From Fictibacillus arsenicus (lineage in GTDB: Bacteria; Bacillota; Bacilli; Bacillales; Fictibacillaceae), in the NCBI RefSeq assembly GCF_001999465.1, contig NZ_MQMF01000002.1:1240001-1304000 (forward strand): DNA of 64,000 nucleotides, given 5' to 3'. This document shows, one piece after another, positions 44,571-53,934 of this stretch. The position numbers were made by a program, and so were the translations under genes. Below the pieces are notes generated by a model. It worked only from the letters and a program-made list of their open reading frames with translations. It was not told the DNA's origin and did no database searches. Position 1 is the first letter of the stretch. Each line of letters starts with the position of its first letter.

Positions 44571-45872
44571 ATGGACAGCATGGCGATTACGGCCTTCGCT
44601 GTATTTTTAGTTACAATCATTTTTGTTATCTGGCAGCCTAGAGGGCTTTCAATCGGATGGTCTGCTACGATTGGTGCAGCCATTGCACTACTTTTAAAAG
44701 TAGTAAGTCCTGCAGACGTCTGGACCGTTACGGGAATCGTTTGGAACGCAACATTAGCTTTTGTTGCGATCATTCTCATATCGATCATTTTGGATGAAAT
44801 CGGCTTTTTTGAATGGTCTGCCCTTCATATGGCAAGACTTGCTGGCGGCAACGGCAAGAAGATGTTTACATATGTCATCCTTCTAGGAGCCGCAGTTTCT
44901 GCATTCTTCGCTAACGATGGTGCAGCCTTAATTCTGACACCTATCGTACTTGCCCAAGTCAGGGCACTTAATTTCAAAGAATCAATGGTTCTTCCTTTTA
45001 TTATGGCGAGTGGATTTATTGCAGATACGACATCCTTGCCGCTTGTCGTTTCCAACTTAGTAAACATTGTTTCGGCTGATTTTTTCAACATTGGATTCGT
45101 TGAGTATGCAAGCCGGATGATCATACCGAACTTCTTTTCTTTAATAGCGAGCATGCTTGTTCTGCTTATCTTTTTCGGTAAAGATATCCCTGATAACTAT
45201 GATCTTTCACAACTAAAACAACCAAAAGAAGCTATTCGTGATCAGAAGCTTTTCAAACTGTCATGGTTGATCCTTGCTGTTCTTTTAGCAGGTTATTTAA
45301 CAAGTGAGTTTATCGGTGTTCCTGTATCATTTATCGCAGGAGCTGCAGCACTAATCTTTATCATAGCTGCTCGTAAAAGTCCAGCTATCGAAACGAAAAA
45401 AGTCGTTAAAGACGCACCATGGACGGTTGTTGTATTTTCAATCGGTATGTATGTAGTTGTTTACGGCCTTCGTAATGCAGGGCTTACTGATATGCTCGGA
45501 AACGTAATTCAAGTTGTTGCAGACCAAGGATTATTTGCTGCTACGATTGGTATGGGCTTTATTGCAGCGGTTCTTTCATCGGTAATGAATAACATGCCGA
45601 CAGTAATGATTGATGCTTTAGCTATTCAAGACACAGAAACTTCTGGTGTCATTCGCGAAGCATTGATTTACGCAAACGTGATCGGTTCAGACCTTGGACC
45701 AAAGATTACCCCTATTGGGTCATTAGCAACCCTGTTATGGCTGCACGTTTTATCTAAAAAGGGTGTAAAAATCACGTGGGGCTATTACTTTAAAATTGGT
45801 ATCCTTCTAACGGTACCAACATTGTTTATTACTCTAACCGGTCTATATCTATGGCTGCTGCTTCTATCATAA
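44571..45872 (+). CDS. arsB: Arsenite efflux permease ArsB
   Basis: 433 residues, 11-12 helices. [48 protein letters not shown] and [19 protein letters not shown] are the ArsB motifs. Exports As(III) and Sb(III) alone or with ArsA (not present). RBS GGGGGAA precedes ATG 44571. Confidence 0.94.
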   Translation: MDSMAITAFAVFLVTIIFVIWQPRGLSIGWSATIGAAIALLLKVVSPADVWTVTGIVWNATLAFVAIILISIILDEIGFFEWSALHMARLAGGNGKKMFTYVILLGAAVSAFFANDGAALILTPIVLAQVRALNFKESMVLPFIMASGFIADTTSLPLVVSNLVNIVSADFFNIGFVEYASRMIIPNFFSLIASMLVLLIFFGKDIPDNYDLSQLKQPKEAIRDQKLFKLSWLILAVLLAGYLTSEFIGVPVSFIAGAAALIFIIAARKSPAIETKKVVKDAPWTVVVFSIGMYVVVYGLRNAGLTDMLGNVIQVVADQGLFAATIGMGFIAAVLSSVMNNMPTVMIDALAIQDTETSGVIREALIYANVIGSDLGPKITPIGSLATLLWLHVLSKKGVKITWGYYFKIGILLTVPTLFITLTGLYLWLLLLS

Positions 45873-45890
45873 AAAAGGAGAGTGCAAATC

Positions 45891-46355
45891 ATGATCCAGC
45901 GTATGCATGTTGCTGTTAACTGTTCAAATTTAGAGAAATCACTTGCGTTTTATAAAAACTTTTTCGGGCAAGAACCAGCAAAAGTAAAAGAAAACTACGC
46001 GAAATTTGAGCTTGATGAACCTGGACTTCACTTTTCCCTGAATGTGCGTCCCTTCGAAAAAGAAGGTGTGCTGAACCACTTAGGTTTTCAAGTAAATAAC
46101 ACAGAAGACGTACTCGCTATGGGTGAACGTCTTCGCAGTGCAGGTCTGTTATTAATCGATGAGATGGACACGACATGCTGCTATGCCGTACAAGATAAGG
46201 TATGGGTCTATGACCCGGACGGCAACGCATGGGAGATCTTCTACACAAAAGAGGACTCTGAGTTTGAATCTGCTGGAGATGCACGAGACCTGTCGCTTTG
46301 CTGTGCTCCACCACAAAAACCTCAAACGATTCAATTAGGATTCACAAAGAAATAA
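45891..46355 (+). CDS. arsI: ArsI-type C-As lyase (VOC family)
   Basis: 154 residues from ATG 45891 (AAAAAGGAGAG upstream). VOC fold; Fe(II) ligand candidates Q3, His in LNHLGFQV and Glu in NAWEIFY; the vicinal Cys pair in TTCCYAVQDKVWVYDPDGN is diagnostic of ArsI, which cleaves trivalent organoarsenicals such as MAs(III) in an oxygen-dependent way. A further LCCAPP motif lies near the C-terminus. Last gene of the ars operon. Confidence 0.9.
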   Translation: MIQRMHVAVNCSNLEKSLAFYKNFFGQEPAKVKENYAKFELDEPGLHFSLNVRPFEKEGVLNHLGFQVNNTEDVLAMGERLRSAGLLLIDEMDTTCCYAVQDKVWVYDPDGNAWEIFYTKEDSEFESAGDARDLSLCCAPPQKPQTIQLGFTKK

Positions 46356-46362
46356 ACGTACA

Positions 46363-46387
46363 TCCCCCTGTTGAAATAGCAGGGGGA
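46363..46387 (+). terminator. Terminator of the ars operon
   Basis: TCCCCCTG/CAGGGGGA stem followed by TTTTG. Confidence 0.75.
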
Positions 46388-46474
46388 TTTTGTATGGTAA
46401 TCGCTCATGATCATGACTATTCATGGACAATCCCGCATATTATCTAGTAATCACATTAGACAGGGATGATTGCC

Positions 46475-47062
46475 ATGATGAGACGTACTGTAGCAATCTT
46501 TTTGGGCAGCGTGCTGCTCGGTATTGGAATAAATGGATTTATTGTCCCTTTTCATTTACTAGATGGCGGGATGATCGGGATCAGTCTTCTCGTAAAATAT
46601 GTATGGGGCTATAAAGTGGGGTTAACCTTAATCTTATTGAGCATCCCAATCTACCTTTTAGCATGGAAGCTCGAACGCCGCTATTTTATTAACAGCATTC
46701 ACGGTCTCTTAGTGTCTTCCTTAATAATTGACCTTTTAACCCCATTAAGAGGTATGTTCTCCGTTTCAATCATTGAAAGCTCTGTAATTGGCGGTCTGTT
46801 TATCGGAACGGGAATCGGCTGGATGCTGAGGCACGAAACAAGTACAGGCGGAACTGATCTATTGGCATTATTCGTATCCCGCTGGCTTTCAATCAATGTC
46901 GGCATGGTCATCTTTTTGATCGATGCAGCTGTTATATTAGCAGGGTTATATGTGATGGGAGAAGGAATGTTATTTTATTCCCTCGTTACGATTCTATCTG
47001 TAGGGTTTGCAACGATGACCATGACACTTATCAGGTCGATTCAATTTTATAAAAGCACATAA
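46475..47062 (+). CDS. YitT-family membrane protein
   Basis: 195 residues, five hydrophobic helices; LGSVLLGIGINGFIVPFHLL, GGMIGISLL and RHETSTGGTDLLALFVSRW are YitT (DUF161) motifs. The usual cytoplasmic DUF2179 C-terminal domain is missing, so it is the short form. Start ATG 46475 after AGGGATGA. Function unknown. Confidence 0.82.
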   Translation: MMRRTVAIFLGSVLLGIGINGFIVPFHLLDGGMIGISLLVKYVWGYKVGLTLILLSIPIYLLAWKLERRYFINSIHGLLVSSLIIDLLTPLRGMFSVSIIESSVIGGLFIGTGIGWMLRHETSTGGTDLLALFVSRWLSINVGMVIFLIDAAVILAGLYVMGEGMLFYSLVTILSVGFATMTMTLIRSIQFYKST

Positions 47063-47063
47063 A

Positions 47064-47087
47064 AAAGAGCCCAAGACAGGCTCTCTT
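47064..47087. terminator. Bidirectional terminator
   Basis: AGAGCC/GGCTCT stem flanked by A6 and TTT between convergent yitT-like and DUF302 genes. Confidence 0.65.
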
Positions 47088-47091
47088 TGCT

Positions 47092-47475
47092 TTAAACAGA
47101 TCTATCCATACATGCAATCAATCGATCTTCGATGTCTTTTGCTTTTTGCTCTAAGTCTTGGTCGTTGAGCAATTTTACAAATTCAGTCGGCTTCGGCATT
47201 CCGATTTTCGTCTTGCCTTCATCCGTATACAACACCATCTTACAAGGCAAGAAGTATCCGATCATCTTATTCTGTGTCAGGACTTCCTTTGCTTCATGAG
47301 GATTGCACACCTCTAAAATTAGAAAATCATCGTTATAGTCCAGTCCTTTTTCCTGCAGCTTTTCTTTTACGTTAAACTGCCAAAGTACACCAAACTTCTC
47401 TTCTTTTAATTGTTCCTCTAATTTATGAGACGCTTCTTCCATTGTCAATGTTGTCTCGACTGTGTAATGAAACAT
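47092..47475 (-). CDS. DUF302 protein
   Basis: 127 residues from ATG 47475 (GGAGGATG upstream). DUF302 core: MEEASHKLEEQLKEEKFGVL, KLQEKGLDYNDDFLILEVCN and YFLPCKMVLYTDEGKT; the LPCK Cys and CNP Cys are typical. Frequently found next to sulfur-metabolism genes, as here beside the cst-type operon. Biochemical role unknown. Confidence 0.85.
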   Translation of the reverse strand: MFHYTVETTLTMEEASHKLEEQLKEEKFGVLWQFNVKEKLQEKGLDYNDDFLILEVCNPHEAKEVLTQNKMIGYFLPCKMVLYTDEGKTKIGMPKPTEFVKLLNDQDLEQKAKDIEDRLIACMDRSV

Positions 47476-47544
47476 AAGCATCCTCCTTTATTTGTGTCTA
47501 TCATAGTATGTGTTGCCTGATGAATAAGCTGCTAAACATTTACC

Positions 47545-48321
47545 CTAAAATATATCTAGCCAAATCTTAATCGATGTTGCAACAATAAGAGCTGCTAAAA
47601 TGAATTGAAGGATTTTTGTATTTACTTTTTTACCAAACTGAGCTCCTAGTGGAGATGCGATCAGACTCGCTACTACCATGATTACAGCTGGCCATAACAA
47701 TACTTGCCCAGTCGTAATCTTACCAATCGTCGCACCGATTGAAGAAATAAAGGTAATGGCAAGTGATGTTGCGATCGTCATTCGTGTTGGTATCTTAAGG
47801 ACAACCAGCATGATTGGAACAAGGATAAAAGCTCCCGCTGCACCGACGATACCTGCTGCTATACCGACGATAAATGCCAATACCGCTGCAATCCATTTAT
47901 TAAACTTAACTTGATCTAACGGAATGTCATCGATGCCCTTTTTAGGAATAAACATCATAACTGCTGCAATTGTAGCCAATATGGCGTATACAATATTGAT
48001 TTGAGCCTCTGACATACCCTGTGATCCATATCCGCCGATAAAACTTCCTAACAGAATGGCACCGCCCATATAAATGATGAGGGGTTTATTCAAATAACCG
48101 CCTTTACGGTAAGCCCAAACTCCGCCTATCGTAGCAAAGAATACTTGAACAGCACTTATTCCTGAAACCTCATGAGCTGTGTATGCTGTGAAGCCTAGCA
48201 TTGCTGGAATATAAAGAAGCATCGGATACTTGATGATCGATCCGCCGATTCCTACCATTCCGGATATAAAAGAACCTATAAAGCCAATGAGAAAAATCGT
48301 TATAATGAATCCTATTTCCAT
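47545..48321 (-). CDS. TauE/SafE-family sulfite/sulfur-anion exporter
   Basis: 258 residues, eight hydrophobic helices with two homologous halves: [21 protein letters not shown] and [20 protein letters not shown]. Last gene of the persulfide operon; exports sulfite or thiosulfate-type products in related clusters (inference from context). RBS GGGGAGGTGA. Confidence 0.88.
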   Translation of the reverse strand: MEIGFIITIFLIGFIGSFISGMVGIGGSIIKYPMLLYIPAMLGFTAYTAHEVSGISAVQVFFATIGGVWAYRKGGYLNKPLIIYMGGAILLGSFIGGYGSQGMSEAQINIVYAILATIAAVMMFIPKKGIDDIPLDQVKFNKWIAAVLAFIVGIAAGIVGAAGAFILVPIMLVVLKIPTRMTIATSLAITFISSIGATIGKITTGQVLLWPAVIMVVASLIASPLGAQFGKKVNTKILQFILAALIVATSIKIWLDIF

Positions 48322-48349
48322 GACTTCACCTCCCCATGACTGTTTTTAA

Positions 48350-48835
48350 TTAGATAAATAAGTTGATCTTAGATTCATCTGCATCAGCAAGATATGAAGC
48401 TACACCTGCATAGTCTAGACCATCAATAAGTTCATCTTTCGTAATACCCATTACATCCATTGACATTGTACAAGCAACCATCTTAACATCTAGATCTTGA
48501 GCCATTTCGATTAATTCTTTAAGTGTTACGATGTTTTTCTTTTTCATGGTATACTTCATCATCTTTCCGCCAAGACCGCCATAGTTCATTTTAGAAATAC
48601 CAAGCTTCTCTGGTCCTCTTGGCATCATTTTTGCAAACATTTTATCCATGAAAGTTTTCTTCACATTTACGTACTCTTCTTTTCTTAAGATGTTTAATCC
48701 CCAGAAAGTAAAGAACATCGTTACTTGTTTCCCCATAGCAGCTGCACCTGTTGCGATAATAAAACTTGCCATCGCTTTATCAAGGTCACCGCTGAATACG
48801 ACCATAGTTGATTTATCTTGTGTTTGTTGTTCCAT
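48350..48835 (-). CDS. DsrE/DsrF/DrsH-like protein
   Basis: 161 residues; VVFSGDLDKAMASFIIATGA at the N-terminus and VKMVACTMSMDVMGITKDEL, where the Cys matches the active Cys of DsrE-like sulfur carriers. Predicted peripheral persulfide carrier working with TusA. RBS AGGAGGAG precedes ATG 48835. Confidence 0.88.
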   Translation of the reverse strand: MEQQTQDKSTMVVFSGDLDKAMASFIIATGAAAMGKQVTMFFTFWGLNILRKEEYVNVKKTFMDKMFAKMMPRGPEKLGISKMNYGGLGGKMMKYTMKKKNIVTLKELIEMAQDLDVKMVACTMSMDVMGITKDELIDGLDYAGVASYLADADESKINLFI

Positions 48836-48918
48836 TATTTAATCTCCTCCTCATAATTAACCCCTAGAAATACAAGTCATAAGGAGGCATGTAAACATAC
48901 CCCCGCATGTTTTATTAA

Positions 48919-49146
48919 TTAACCTTTTTGAATCCAGAACTTGAAAACGCCGTCTTCTTCTTTGTGGTCTAATAATTCATGACCAGATGATTTTGACCAA
49001 GCTGACAAGTCGTTTACTGCACCTTTATCAGTTGCTAGTACTTCTAAGATGTCTCCGCTAGCAAGACCATCCATAGCTTTTTTTGTTTTAACGATTGGCA
49101 TTGGGCAAGATAACCCTTTTGTATCTAAAGTTTGTTTTACGTTCAT
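48919..49146 (-). CDS. TusA/SirA-family sulfur carrier
   Basis: 75 residues: DTKGLSCPMPIVKTKKAMD contains the CPxP motif with the persulfide-carrying Cys. RBS AGGAGG precedes ATG 49146. Close to the TusA domain of the gene at 50357-50929. Confidence 0.92.
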   Translation of the reverse strand: MNVKQTLDTKGLSCPMPIVKTKKAMDGLASGDILEVLATDKGAVNDLSAWSKSSGHELLDHKEEDGVFKFWIQKG

Positions 49147-49189
49147 TTGAAGAACCTCCTAGTAGTTTTCAGTTTAATATTTGTTTTAT

Positions 49190-50314
49190 TTACTCAGTGA
49201 TTGCACAGCGGTTTGGACCAATTTCCATCTCGCGTTGTTCGTCAGTTGATGGATCGATCTTCCCCATGTTTGTCTGACGGATTTCTTGATATGCATTTGG
49301 CTGCGGCGGTAAGTTTTCCGTTACAGCTCTACGGAATTCATCATCACTTTCAATGTTTAACCCTTCATTCTTTTCAAACAGCTCGCCTAGAGGAGCTTGA
49401 ACAGCACCTTTTTCATCAAGTTCGCTGATTTTACCAAAGTGAGCTGGCAATACAACTAGATCTTTTGAAAGATTGTTATATTTGTTGTATAAAGAGTCAC
49501 GCAGATCGCTTACCCAGTCCTCAGCTTTACCAGCAAGGTCTGGACGTCCGATTGAATCAACAAACAGAATATCTCCAGAAAGCAAGTATTGTCCGTCAAC
49601 GATCATTGAAGTACTTCCGATCGTATGACCTGGTGTATAAAGCGGCTGAATTTCAATCTTTGTATTACCGATCGTAATGTCTTTGCCTTCTTCTAACGCT
49701 TCATAAGAGAACGTTACTTCTTCAGCATCCTTCGGAGGCAGCCAGTATGTTGCGTTCGTTTTTTCCGCAAGACGGCGTCCGCCAGAAATGTGGTCAGCAT
49801 GAAGATGAGTATCAATCATGTGCTTAATTTCCAGATTGTTTTCTTTAGCAAAATCTTCATAAGCTTCAACTGTACGAGCAGAATCGATGATTGCTGCTTC
49901 GCCGTTTGATTCAACAAGGTAAGAAAGGCATCCTTTACCGATACGGTTGAACTGATAGATAGAGCCACCATCCTTCAAATCGCCGATCTTAACTGGCAAC
50001 AGGTACTCGCTCCAAGCTTTCATACCGCCTTCAAGGTAATAAACATCTATAATTCCTGCTTCATCAAGCATCTCCGCTACCATTACTGAAGATCCTTCTT
50101 TTGCACAAACCACTAACACATCTTCTTTTGGAAGGTGTTCCAATACATCCTCAACACCATCAATTAGATCGAAATAAGGACGGTTGATGGACTCAATACC
50201 TTTACCTTCGATTTTCCAGTCTTCAAAATCACTTTCATTACGAACATCAAGAATAAACATTTTGCCTTCAACAACACGTTTTGCTACTTCTTTAGCTGAC
50301 AATGCTTTAACCAT
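49190..50314 (-). CDS. Rhodanese-MBL persulfide dioxygenase (CstB-like)
   Basis: 374 residues. An N-terminal rhodanese domain (about 1-105) has the active-site loop VVCAKEGSS; the ETHE1-like metallo-beta-lactamase domain (about 115-345) has [11 protein letters not shown] and GHTIGSTSM and [15 protein letters not shown]. Oxidises low-molecular-weight persulfides to sulfite/thiosulfate. Domain order differs from S. aureus CstB, where the MBL domain comes first. RBS GGGGAGG precedes ATG 50314. Confidence 0.9.
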   Translation of the reverse strand: MVKALSAKEVAKRVVEGKMFILDVRNESDFEDWKIEGKGIESINRPYFDLIDGVEDVLEHLPKEDVLVVCAKEGSSVMVAEMLDEAGIIDVYYLEGGMKAWSEYLLPVKIGDLKDGGSIYQFNRIGKGCLSYLVESNGEAAIIDSARTVEAYEDFAKENNLEIKHMIDTHLHADHISGGRRLAEKTNATYWLPPKDAEEVTFSYEALEEGKDITIGNTKIEIQPLYTPGHTIGSTSMIVDGQYLLSGDILFVDSIGRPDLAGKAEDWVSDLRDSLYNKYNNLSKDLVVLPAHFGKISELDEKGAVQAPLGELFEKNEGLNIESDDEFRRAVTENLPPQPNAYQEIRQTNMGKIDPSTDEQREMEIGPNRCAITE

Positions 50315-50356
50315 TTTATCAAATACCTCCCCAGGTATAATTTTAGTTAAAATTTT

Positions 50357-50929
50357 TTAATTTTCCTCTATAGGTCCAGTCCATTCAGACATTCCTGGTA
50401 ATACATTTTTCACACGCTCAAAACCTTTTTCAGATAAAACTTGTGCAGCCATATCACTTCTTGAACCAGTACGGCAAATCACATGGATTTCTTTGTTTTT
50501 ATCAATTGTGTCTAATTTGCTTTCAAGTTCTCCTAAAGGAATAGATACTGCCCCAGGTATACGTTTGAACTCATATTCTGCTGGTTCTCTCACATCAAGC
50601 AGAATCATGTCATCCTTGTTCTCAGTCAAAGCTTTTTCTAATTCATCGTTTTGAATCGTATGCTCAAACTTAGCTGCTTCCTGTACTTCACCAGGGTTTG
50701 ATTTTCTTAGGTAGTGCTTAAGAACATCTCCCTCTTCTTTTGTACCTAGATATTGGTTTCCTGTATTTCTAGCCCATCCTTGCATATCTGCCAGAGAACC
50801 TTTGTCTGTTGCTAGAACTTCGATTACCTGTCCTGCTTCCATCTGGTCCATTGCTTTTTTTGTTCGGACAATCGGCATTGGGCATGATAACCCTTTACAG
50901 TCTAAAACTTGATCTACTTTAATACTCAT
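50357..50929 (-). CDS. TusA-rhodanese fusion (CstA-like)
   Basis: 190 residues from ATG 50929 (GGAGG 10 nt upstream). TusA domain (1-75) with DCKGLSCPMPIVRTKKAMDQ; rhodanese domain (about 90-190) with LLDVREPAEYEFKRIPGA and the active Cys in VICRTGSRS. Moves sulfane sulfur between carriers. First intact structural gene of the operon; a CstR-type operator lies 50 nt upstream. Confidence 0.9.
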   Translation of the reverse strand: MSIKVDQVLDCKGLSCPMPIVRTKKAMDQMEAGQVIEVLATDKGSLADMQGWARNTGNQYLGTKEEGDVLKHYLRKSNPGEVQEAAKFEHTIQNDELEKALTENKDDMILLDVREPAEYEFKRIPGAVSIPLGELESKLDTIDKNKEIHVICRTGSRSDMAAQVLSEKGFERVKNVLPGMSEWTGPIEEN

Positions 50930-50980
50930 TTGTTCAAAACCTCCATATTTTCTTGATTTAACTTCGCCACTCCAATACAT

Positions 50981-50996
50981 ATACCCGTATAGGTAT
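50981..50996 (-). promoter_or_regulatory. CstR/CsoR-type operator
   Basis: ATACCCGTATAGGTAT, between the CC-motif gene and the TusA-rhodanese gene; matches the ATACCC-GGGTAT dyad of CsoR/CstR sites. Confidence 0.75.
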
Positions 50997-51014
50997 ATTA
51001 AAAACTAAAAAAAT

Positions 51015-51219
51015 TTAGCATGTTCCCCTTTTACTCCTTACACTCAGTTGTTTCATAAAAACTATTTCATTTAAATTTATAATGATATCTTTCATAAAAG
51101 GTTCTATAACTGGATCAATAGCGACTTCAATTTCCTTGATCCTAATGACAATACAACAGATTTTTTTGAATGTACTTTGATTGCTTTTTCTGTAATATCC
51201 AGAACTGTCACCTCCACTT
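51015..51219 (-). pseudogene. Small CC-motif protein gene with frameshift
   Basis: From the site GGAGGTGACAG one frame reads VLDITEKAIKVHSKK; in the A7 run just after, the other frame continues KICCIVIRIKEIEVAIDPVI and EIVFMKQLSVRSKRGTC to the stop at 51015. Together they resemble the CC/Se-motif family of small proteins seen beside CstR genes, but shorter in the middle. One-base indel in a homopolymer; decay, programmed shift or sequence error cannot be told apart. Confidence 0.4.
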
Positions 51220-51225
51220 TTATAT

Positions 51226-51241
51226 ACCCATAGGGGTATAT
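51226..51241 (-). promoter_or_regulatory. CstR/CsoR-type operator
   Basis: ATACCCATAGGGGTAT just upstream of the CC-motif gene. Confidence 0.75.
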
Positions 51242-51292
51242 TAAATGATAAAAAAGAATCTGTCAACAGACGATGCTTATGACAGAGAAATA

Positions 51293-51556
51293 TTAGCGGC
51301 TTTTCACAAGAAGCTGCACAGCTTCTTTTACAAGATCGGAGTTCATTTCTTTTCCATTTTCCATTTGATCACGCAAGCATTGTTCAAGGTTCGTGCCGAC
51401 AATTAATCCAATCGTACGATCAATAGCAGTTCGTGAAGCAGAAAGCTGTGTAATAACGGCTTTACAATCTTGCTCTTCTTCTAACATACGCAAAACACCA
51501 CGAATTTGTCCCTCAATTCTTCTTAGACGATTTTTCATTTCTTGTGTGTATTCCAA
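51293..51556 (-). CDS. cstR: CstR persulfide-sensing repressor (CsoR family)
   Basis: 87 residues from TTG 51556 (GAGGAGGTG upstream). CsoR fold: NRLRRIEGQIRGVLRMLEE, EQDCKAVITQLSASRTAID and VGTNLEQCLRD. Both Cys are present but the Cu-ligand His of CsoR is Asn (GTN), which identifies the persulfide sensor CstR and not copper CsoR. Three operators with its consensus lie in and upstream of the operon. Confidence 0.92.
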   Translation of the reverse strand: MEYTQEMKNRLRRIEGQIRGVLRMLEEEQDCKAVITQLSASRTAIDRTIGLIVGTNLEQCLRDQMENGKEMNSDLVKEAVQLLVKSR

Positions 51557-51578
51557 ATCAGCACCTCCTCTTCACAAA

Positions 51579-51594
51579 ATACCTATAGGGGTAT
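51579..51594 (-). promoter_or_regulatory. CstR/CsoR-type operator at the cstR promoter
   Basis: ATACCTATAGGGGTAT, 22 nt upstream of the cstR start; autoregulation expected. Confidence 0.75.
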
Positions 51595-51646
51595 ATTACA
51601 ATATTATTATTTTAATGTCAAACGTTGTATTAAAAATAATAAAATT

Positions 51647-51669
51647 GGCTGCAGGTATCGCCTACAGCC
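51647..51669 (-). terminator. Terminator of pgcA
   Basis: GGCTGCAGG/CCTACAGCC stem (one wobble), then ATTTTATTATTTTT on the minus strand. Confidence 0.7.
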
Positions 51670-51680
51670 ATTTATTTTTA

Positions 51681-53429
51681 TTATTGTGCCACCTTTTGCA
51701 TTCTTTCATGAACCAAATCCATTACTGCATGCTTTAATGAAGCTAATGCTTCGTCGGCTTTTTCGTTTGATTCAGCTTGTACTCCGAAATAAAACTTAAT
51801 TTTCGGCTCAGTTCCTGAAGGTCTTACACAGAACCATGATTCGTCAGATAATTTATATTTAAGTACATTTGATTTCGGAAGAATTATGTCGTCATTTGTA
51901 TCTCTATCTAAAGTATATCGTATACTTGCTTGATAATCTTCCGAAACAGCCAGCTTTTGACCGTTCATTTCAACCGGCATATCAGCTCTGAATCCAGCAA
52001 GCAGATTTACGATCTGCTCAGCGCCAGATTTGCCTTTTAACGTCAGAGATTCTAGCCCTTCTTTATAATAACCGTACTTTTCATAAACGTCCGTTAACGC
52101 TTCATAAAGCGATTTGCCTTGTTTTTTATAATATGCTGCCATTTCTGCACCCATTAAACAGGCTTGTACAGCATCTTTATCTCGCACAAAGTCGCCAATT
52201 AATGAACCATAGCTTTCCTCGTATCCGAAAATAAAAGAATGTTTTCCGCTCTTTTCATATTCTTTAATTTTTTCACCAATAAATTTGAAGCCTGTAAGTG
52301 TATCTTCACAAGTTAAACCATAAGATTCAGCAATTACACGTCCCAATTCTGAGGTTACAATGGTTTTAAATACGATACCTTTAGGACATAGGGTGCCTTT
52401 TTCTTCACGCTGAGAAAGGATGTATTCCAGCATGAGGGCTCCCGTTTGGTTACCCGTTAAGATCTCATATTCACCTTCATTATTTTTCACAGCAATCCCT
52501 ACTCTGTCTGCATCTGGATCAGTAGCCATAAGGATTTCGGCGTCATTTTCTTTTCCATACTGAATAGCCAATTCGAATGCAGCATGTTCTTCAGGATTAG
52601 GTGATTTTACAGTGGGAAAATTCGGATCAGGCTGCTCTTGCTCTTTGACAACAGTAACATTCGTAAATCCCAGCTGCCTGAGTCCTTCTCTTACTTGAAT
52701 ATTCGCTGTTCCATGCAGCGGAGTAAAAACAATGCTTAAATCATGCATTTCTTTAATAACTTCACGATTCAAGCTGATCTTAGTCAGCTGTTCCATATAA
52801 GCTTGATCAATCTCTTCACCGATGACTTCGATCAATCCTGCATTTTTTAATTCTTCTTCAGTCTTTACTTCTATTAATAATTCATCATCAACTGCATTGA
52901 CCTTTAGAATTACTTCATCCGCTTCTTTAGGCGGCAGCTGTCCGCCATCTGGTCCATAAACTTTATAACCGTTATATTCTGGAGGATTATGACTCGCAGT
53001 AATTACAATTCCGCTATACGCTTTTAAGTATCTAACTGCAAAAGAAAGCTCAGGTGTAGGTCTTAAACTTTCAAAAACATATGCCTGTACACCATTCGAA
53101 GCTAAAGTCTTTGCTGCTTCCATTGCAAATTCTGGGGATTGGTGTCTTGAATCATATGCGATCACTACTCCGCGTTTTTGTGCCTTTTCACCTTGTTCCA
53201 TAATAAAATGCGCTAGCCCAAGTGATGCTTTTCGAACTGTATAGGTGTTCATTCGGTTAGTACCTGGACCAATTTCTCCGCGCATGCCCCCTGTACCAAA
53301 TTCTAAGTTCTTATAGAAACAGTCTTCTAGTGCAGTCCTGTTATCTTTAATTCCTTCTAATGCAGTTTTTAAAGATTGTTCAAGTGCTTCGTGCTGTATC
53401 CATCTATCGTATGTTTTCTCCCAGGACAT
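51681..53429 (-). CDS. pgcA: Alpha-phosphoglucomutase / phosphomannomutase PgcA
   Basis: 582 residues, normal for the family. Catalytic Ser in [13 protein letters not shown], Mg-binding DPDADR, sugar-binding GYEESYG and phosphate-binding [12 protein letters not shown]. Interconverts glucose 6-phosphate and glucose 1-phosphate for UDP-glucose, teichoic acid and glycolipid synthesis. RBS AGGAGG precedes ATG 53429. Monocistronic. Confidence 0.95.
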   Translation of the reverse strand: MSWEKTYDRWIQHEALEQSLKTALEGIKDNRTALEDCFYKNLEFGTGGMRGEIGPGTNRMNTYTVRKASLGLAHFIMEQGEKAQKRGVVIAYDSRHQSPEFAMEAAKTLASNGVQAYVFESLRPTPELSFAVRYLKAYSGIVITASHNPPEYNGYKVYGPDGGQLPPKEADEVILKVNAVDDELLIEVKTEEELKNAGLIEVIGEEIDQAYMEQLTKISLNREVIKEMHDLSIVFTPLHGTANIQVREGLRQLGFTNVTVVKEQEQPDPNFPTVKSPNPEEHAAFELAIQYGKENDAEILMATDPDADRVGIAVKNNEGEYEILTGNQTGALMLEYILSQREEKGTLCPKGIVFKTIVTSELGRVIAESYGLTCEDTLTGFKFIGEKIKEYEKSGKHSFIFGYEESYGSLIGDFVRDKDAVQACLMGAEMAAYYKKQGKSLYEALTDVYEKYGYYKEGLESLTLKGKSGAEQIVNLLAGFRADMPVEMNGQKLAVSEDYQASIRYTLDRDTNDDIILPKSNVLKYKLSDESWFCVRPSGTEPKIKFYFGVQAESNEKADEALASLKHAVMDLVHERMQKVAQ

Positions 53430-53620
53430 TGTACTGCCTCCTTTTGCTTTTGAGCTGATTAAATATTTGTTCTCTTTAGATTCGATTTTAATCGATTATT
53501 TCCTGCTCTATCTATTAAATACGGCCTTTATTATACCGTTTTCATCAAAAAAAATAAAATCCAATCGTAAAGTTACTCTTAACTCCGACACGATTCGTTA
53601 TATTTCCCGAGAAATAGAAA

Positions 53621-53653
53621 AAATGCGGCAAGCTTTTAAAGTTTGCCGCATTT
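53621..53653 (-). terminator. Terminator downstream of yhcX-like gene
   Basis: AAATGCGGCAAGC/GTTTGCCGCATTT stem, T-rich on the minus side. 53430-53620 shows no gene. Confidence 0.7.
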
Positions 53654-53794
53654 ACTTTATTCTAAAATGGTTTAATCTGAACTCTTTTGTTATTCTCTTC
53701 ATCGACAAGTTGATTGTAGAGCAAGGTGTTAGACTCATCGAAAATGAAAATCACATTTTCTTCGTGCGATGTATTGCTGCCGCAGCCTTCCTTG

Positions 53795-53900
53795 TCCTGC
53801 GGGATTAGTGGGACAGGTGAGACTCCCAAAAGCGCAAAGCGCTGGGAGGCTCACCGCCCGCCCCGCGGAAAGCGAGTACCTGGAGCGGAAATCAACCACT
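53795..53900 (-). repeat. Dispersed GC-rich element, copy 2 (inverted, one end missing)
   Basis: Minus strand begins GGTTGATTTCCGCTCCAGGT, then GGGGCGGGCGGTGAGCC and GTCTCACCTGTCCC as in copy 1, but stops at CCCGCAGGA without the distal TCCGCTCCAATCA end. Confidence 0.7.
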
Positions 53901-53934
53901 ACCATTAATAACAATCTTTTAGAAACAACCTTGC

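Noticed and set aside
51293-51556. Copper sensor CsoR
   Set aside because: The His of the Cys-His-Cys copper site is Asn, and the neighbours are sulfur genes; CstR fits better.
53467-53808. 113-aa plus-strand ORF
   Set aside because: Runs through a terminator hairpin and into the repeat element; not protein-like.
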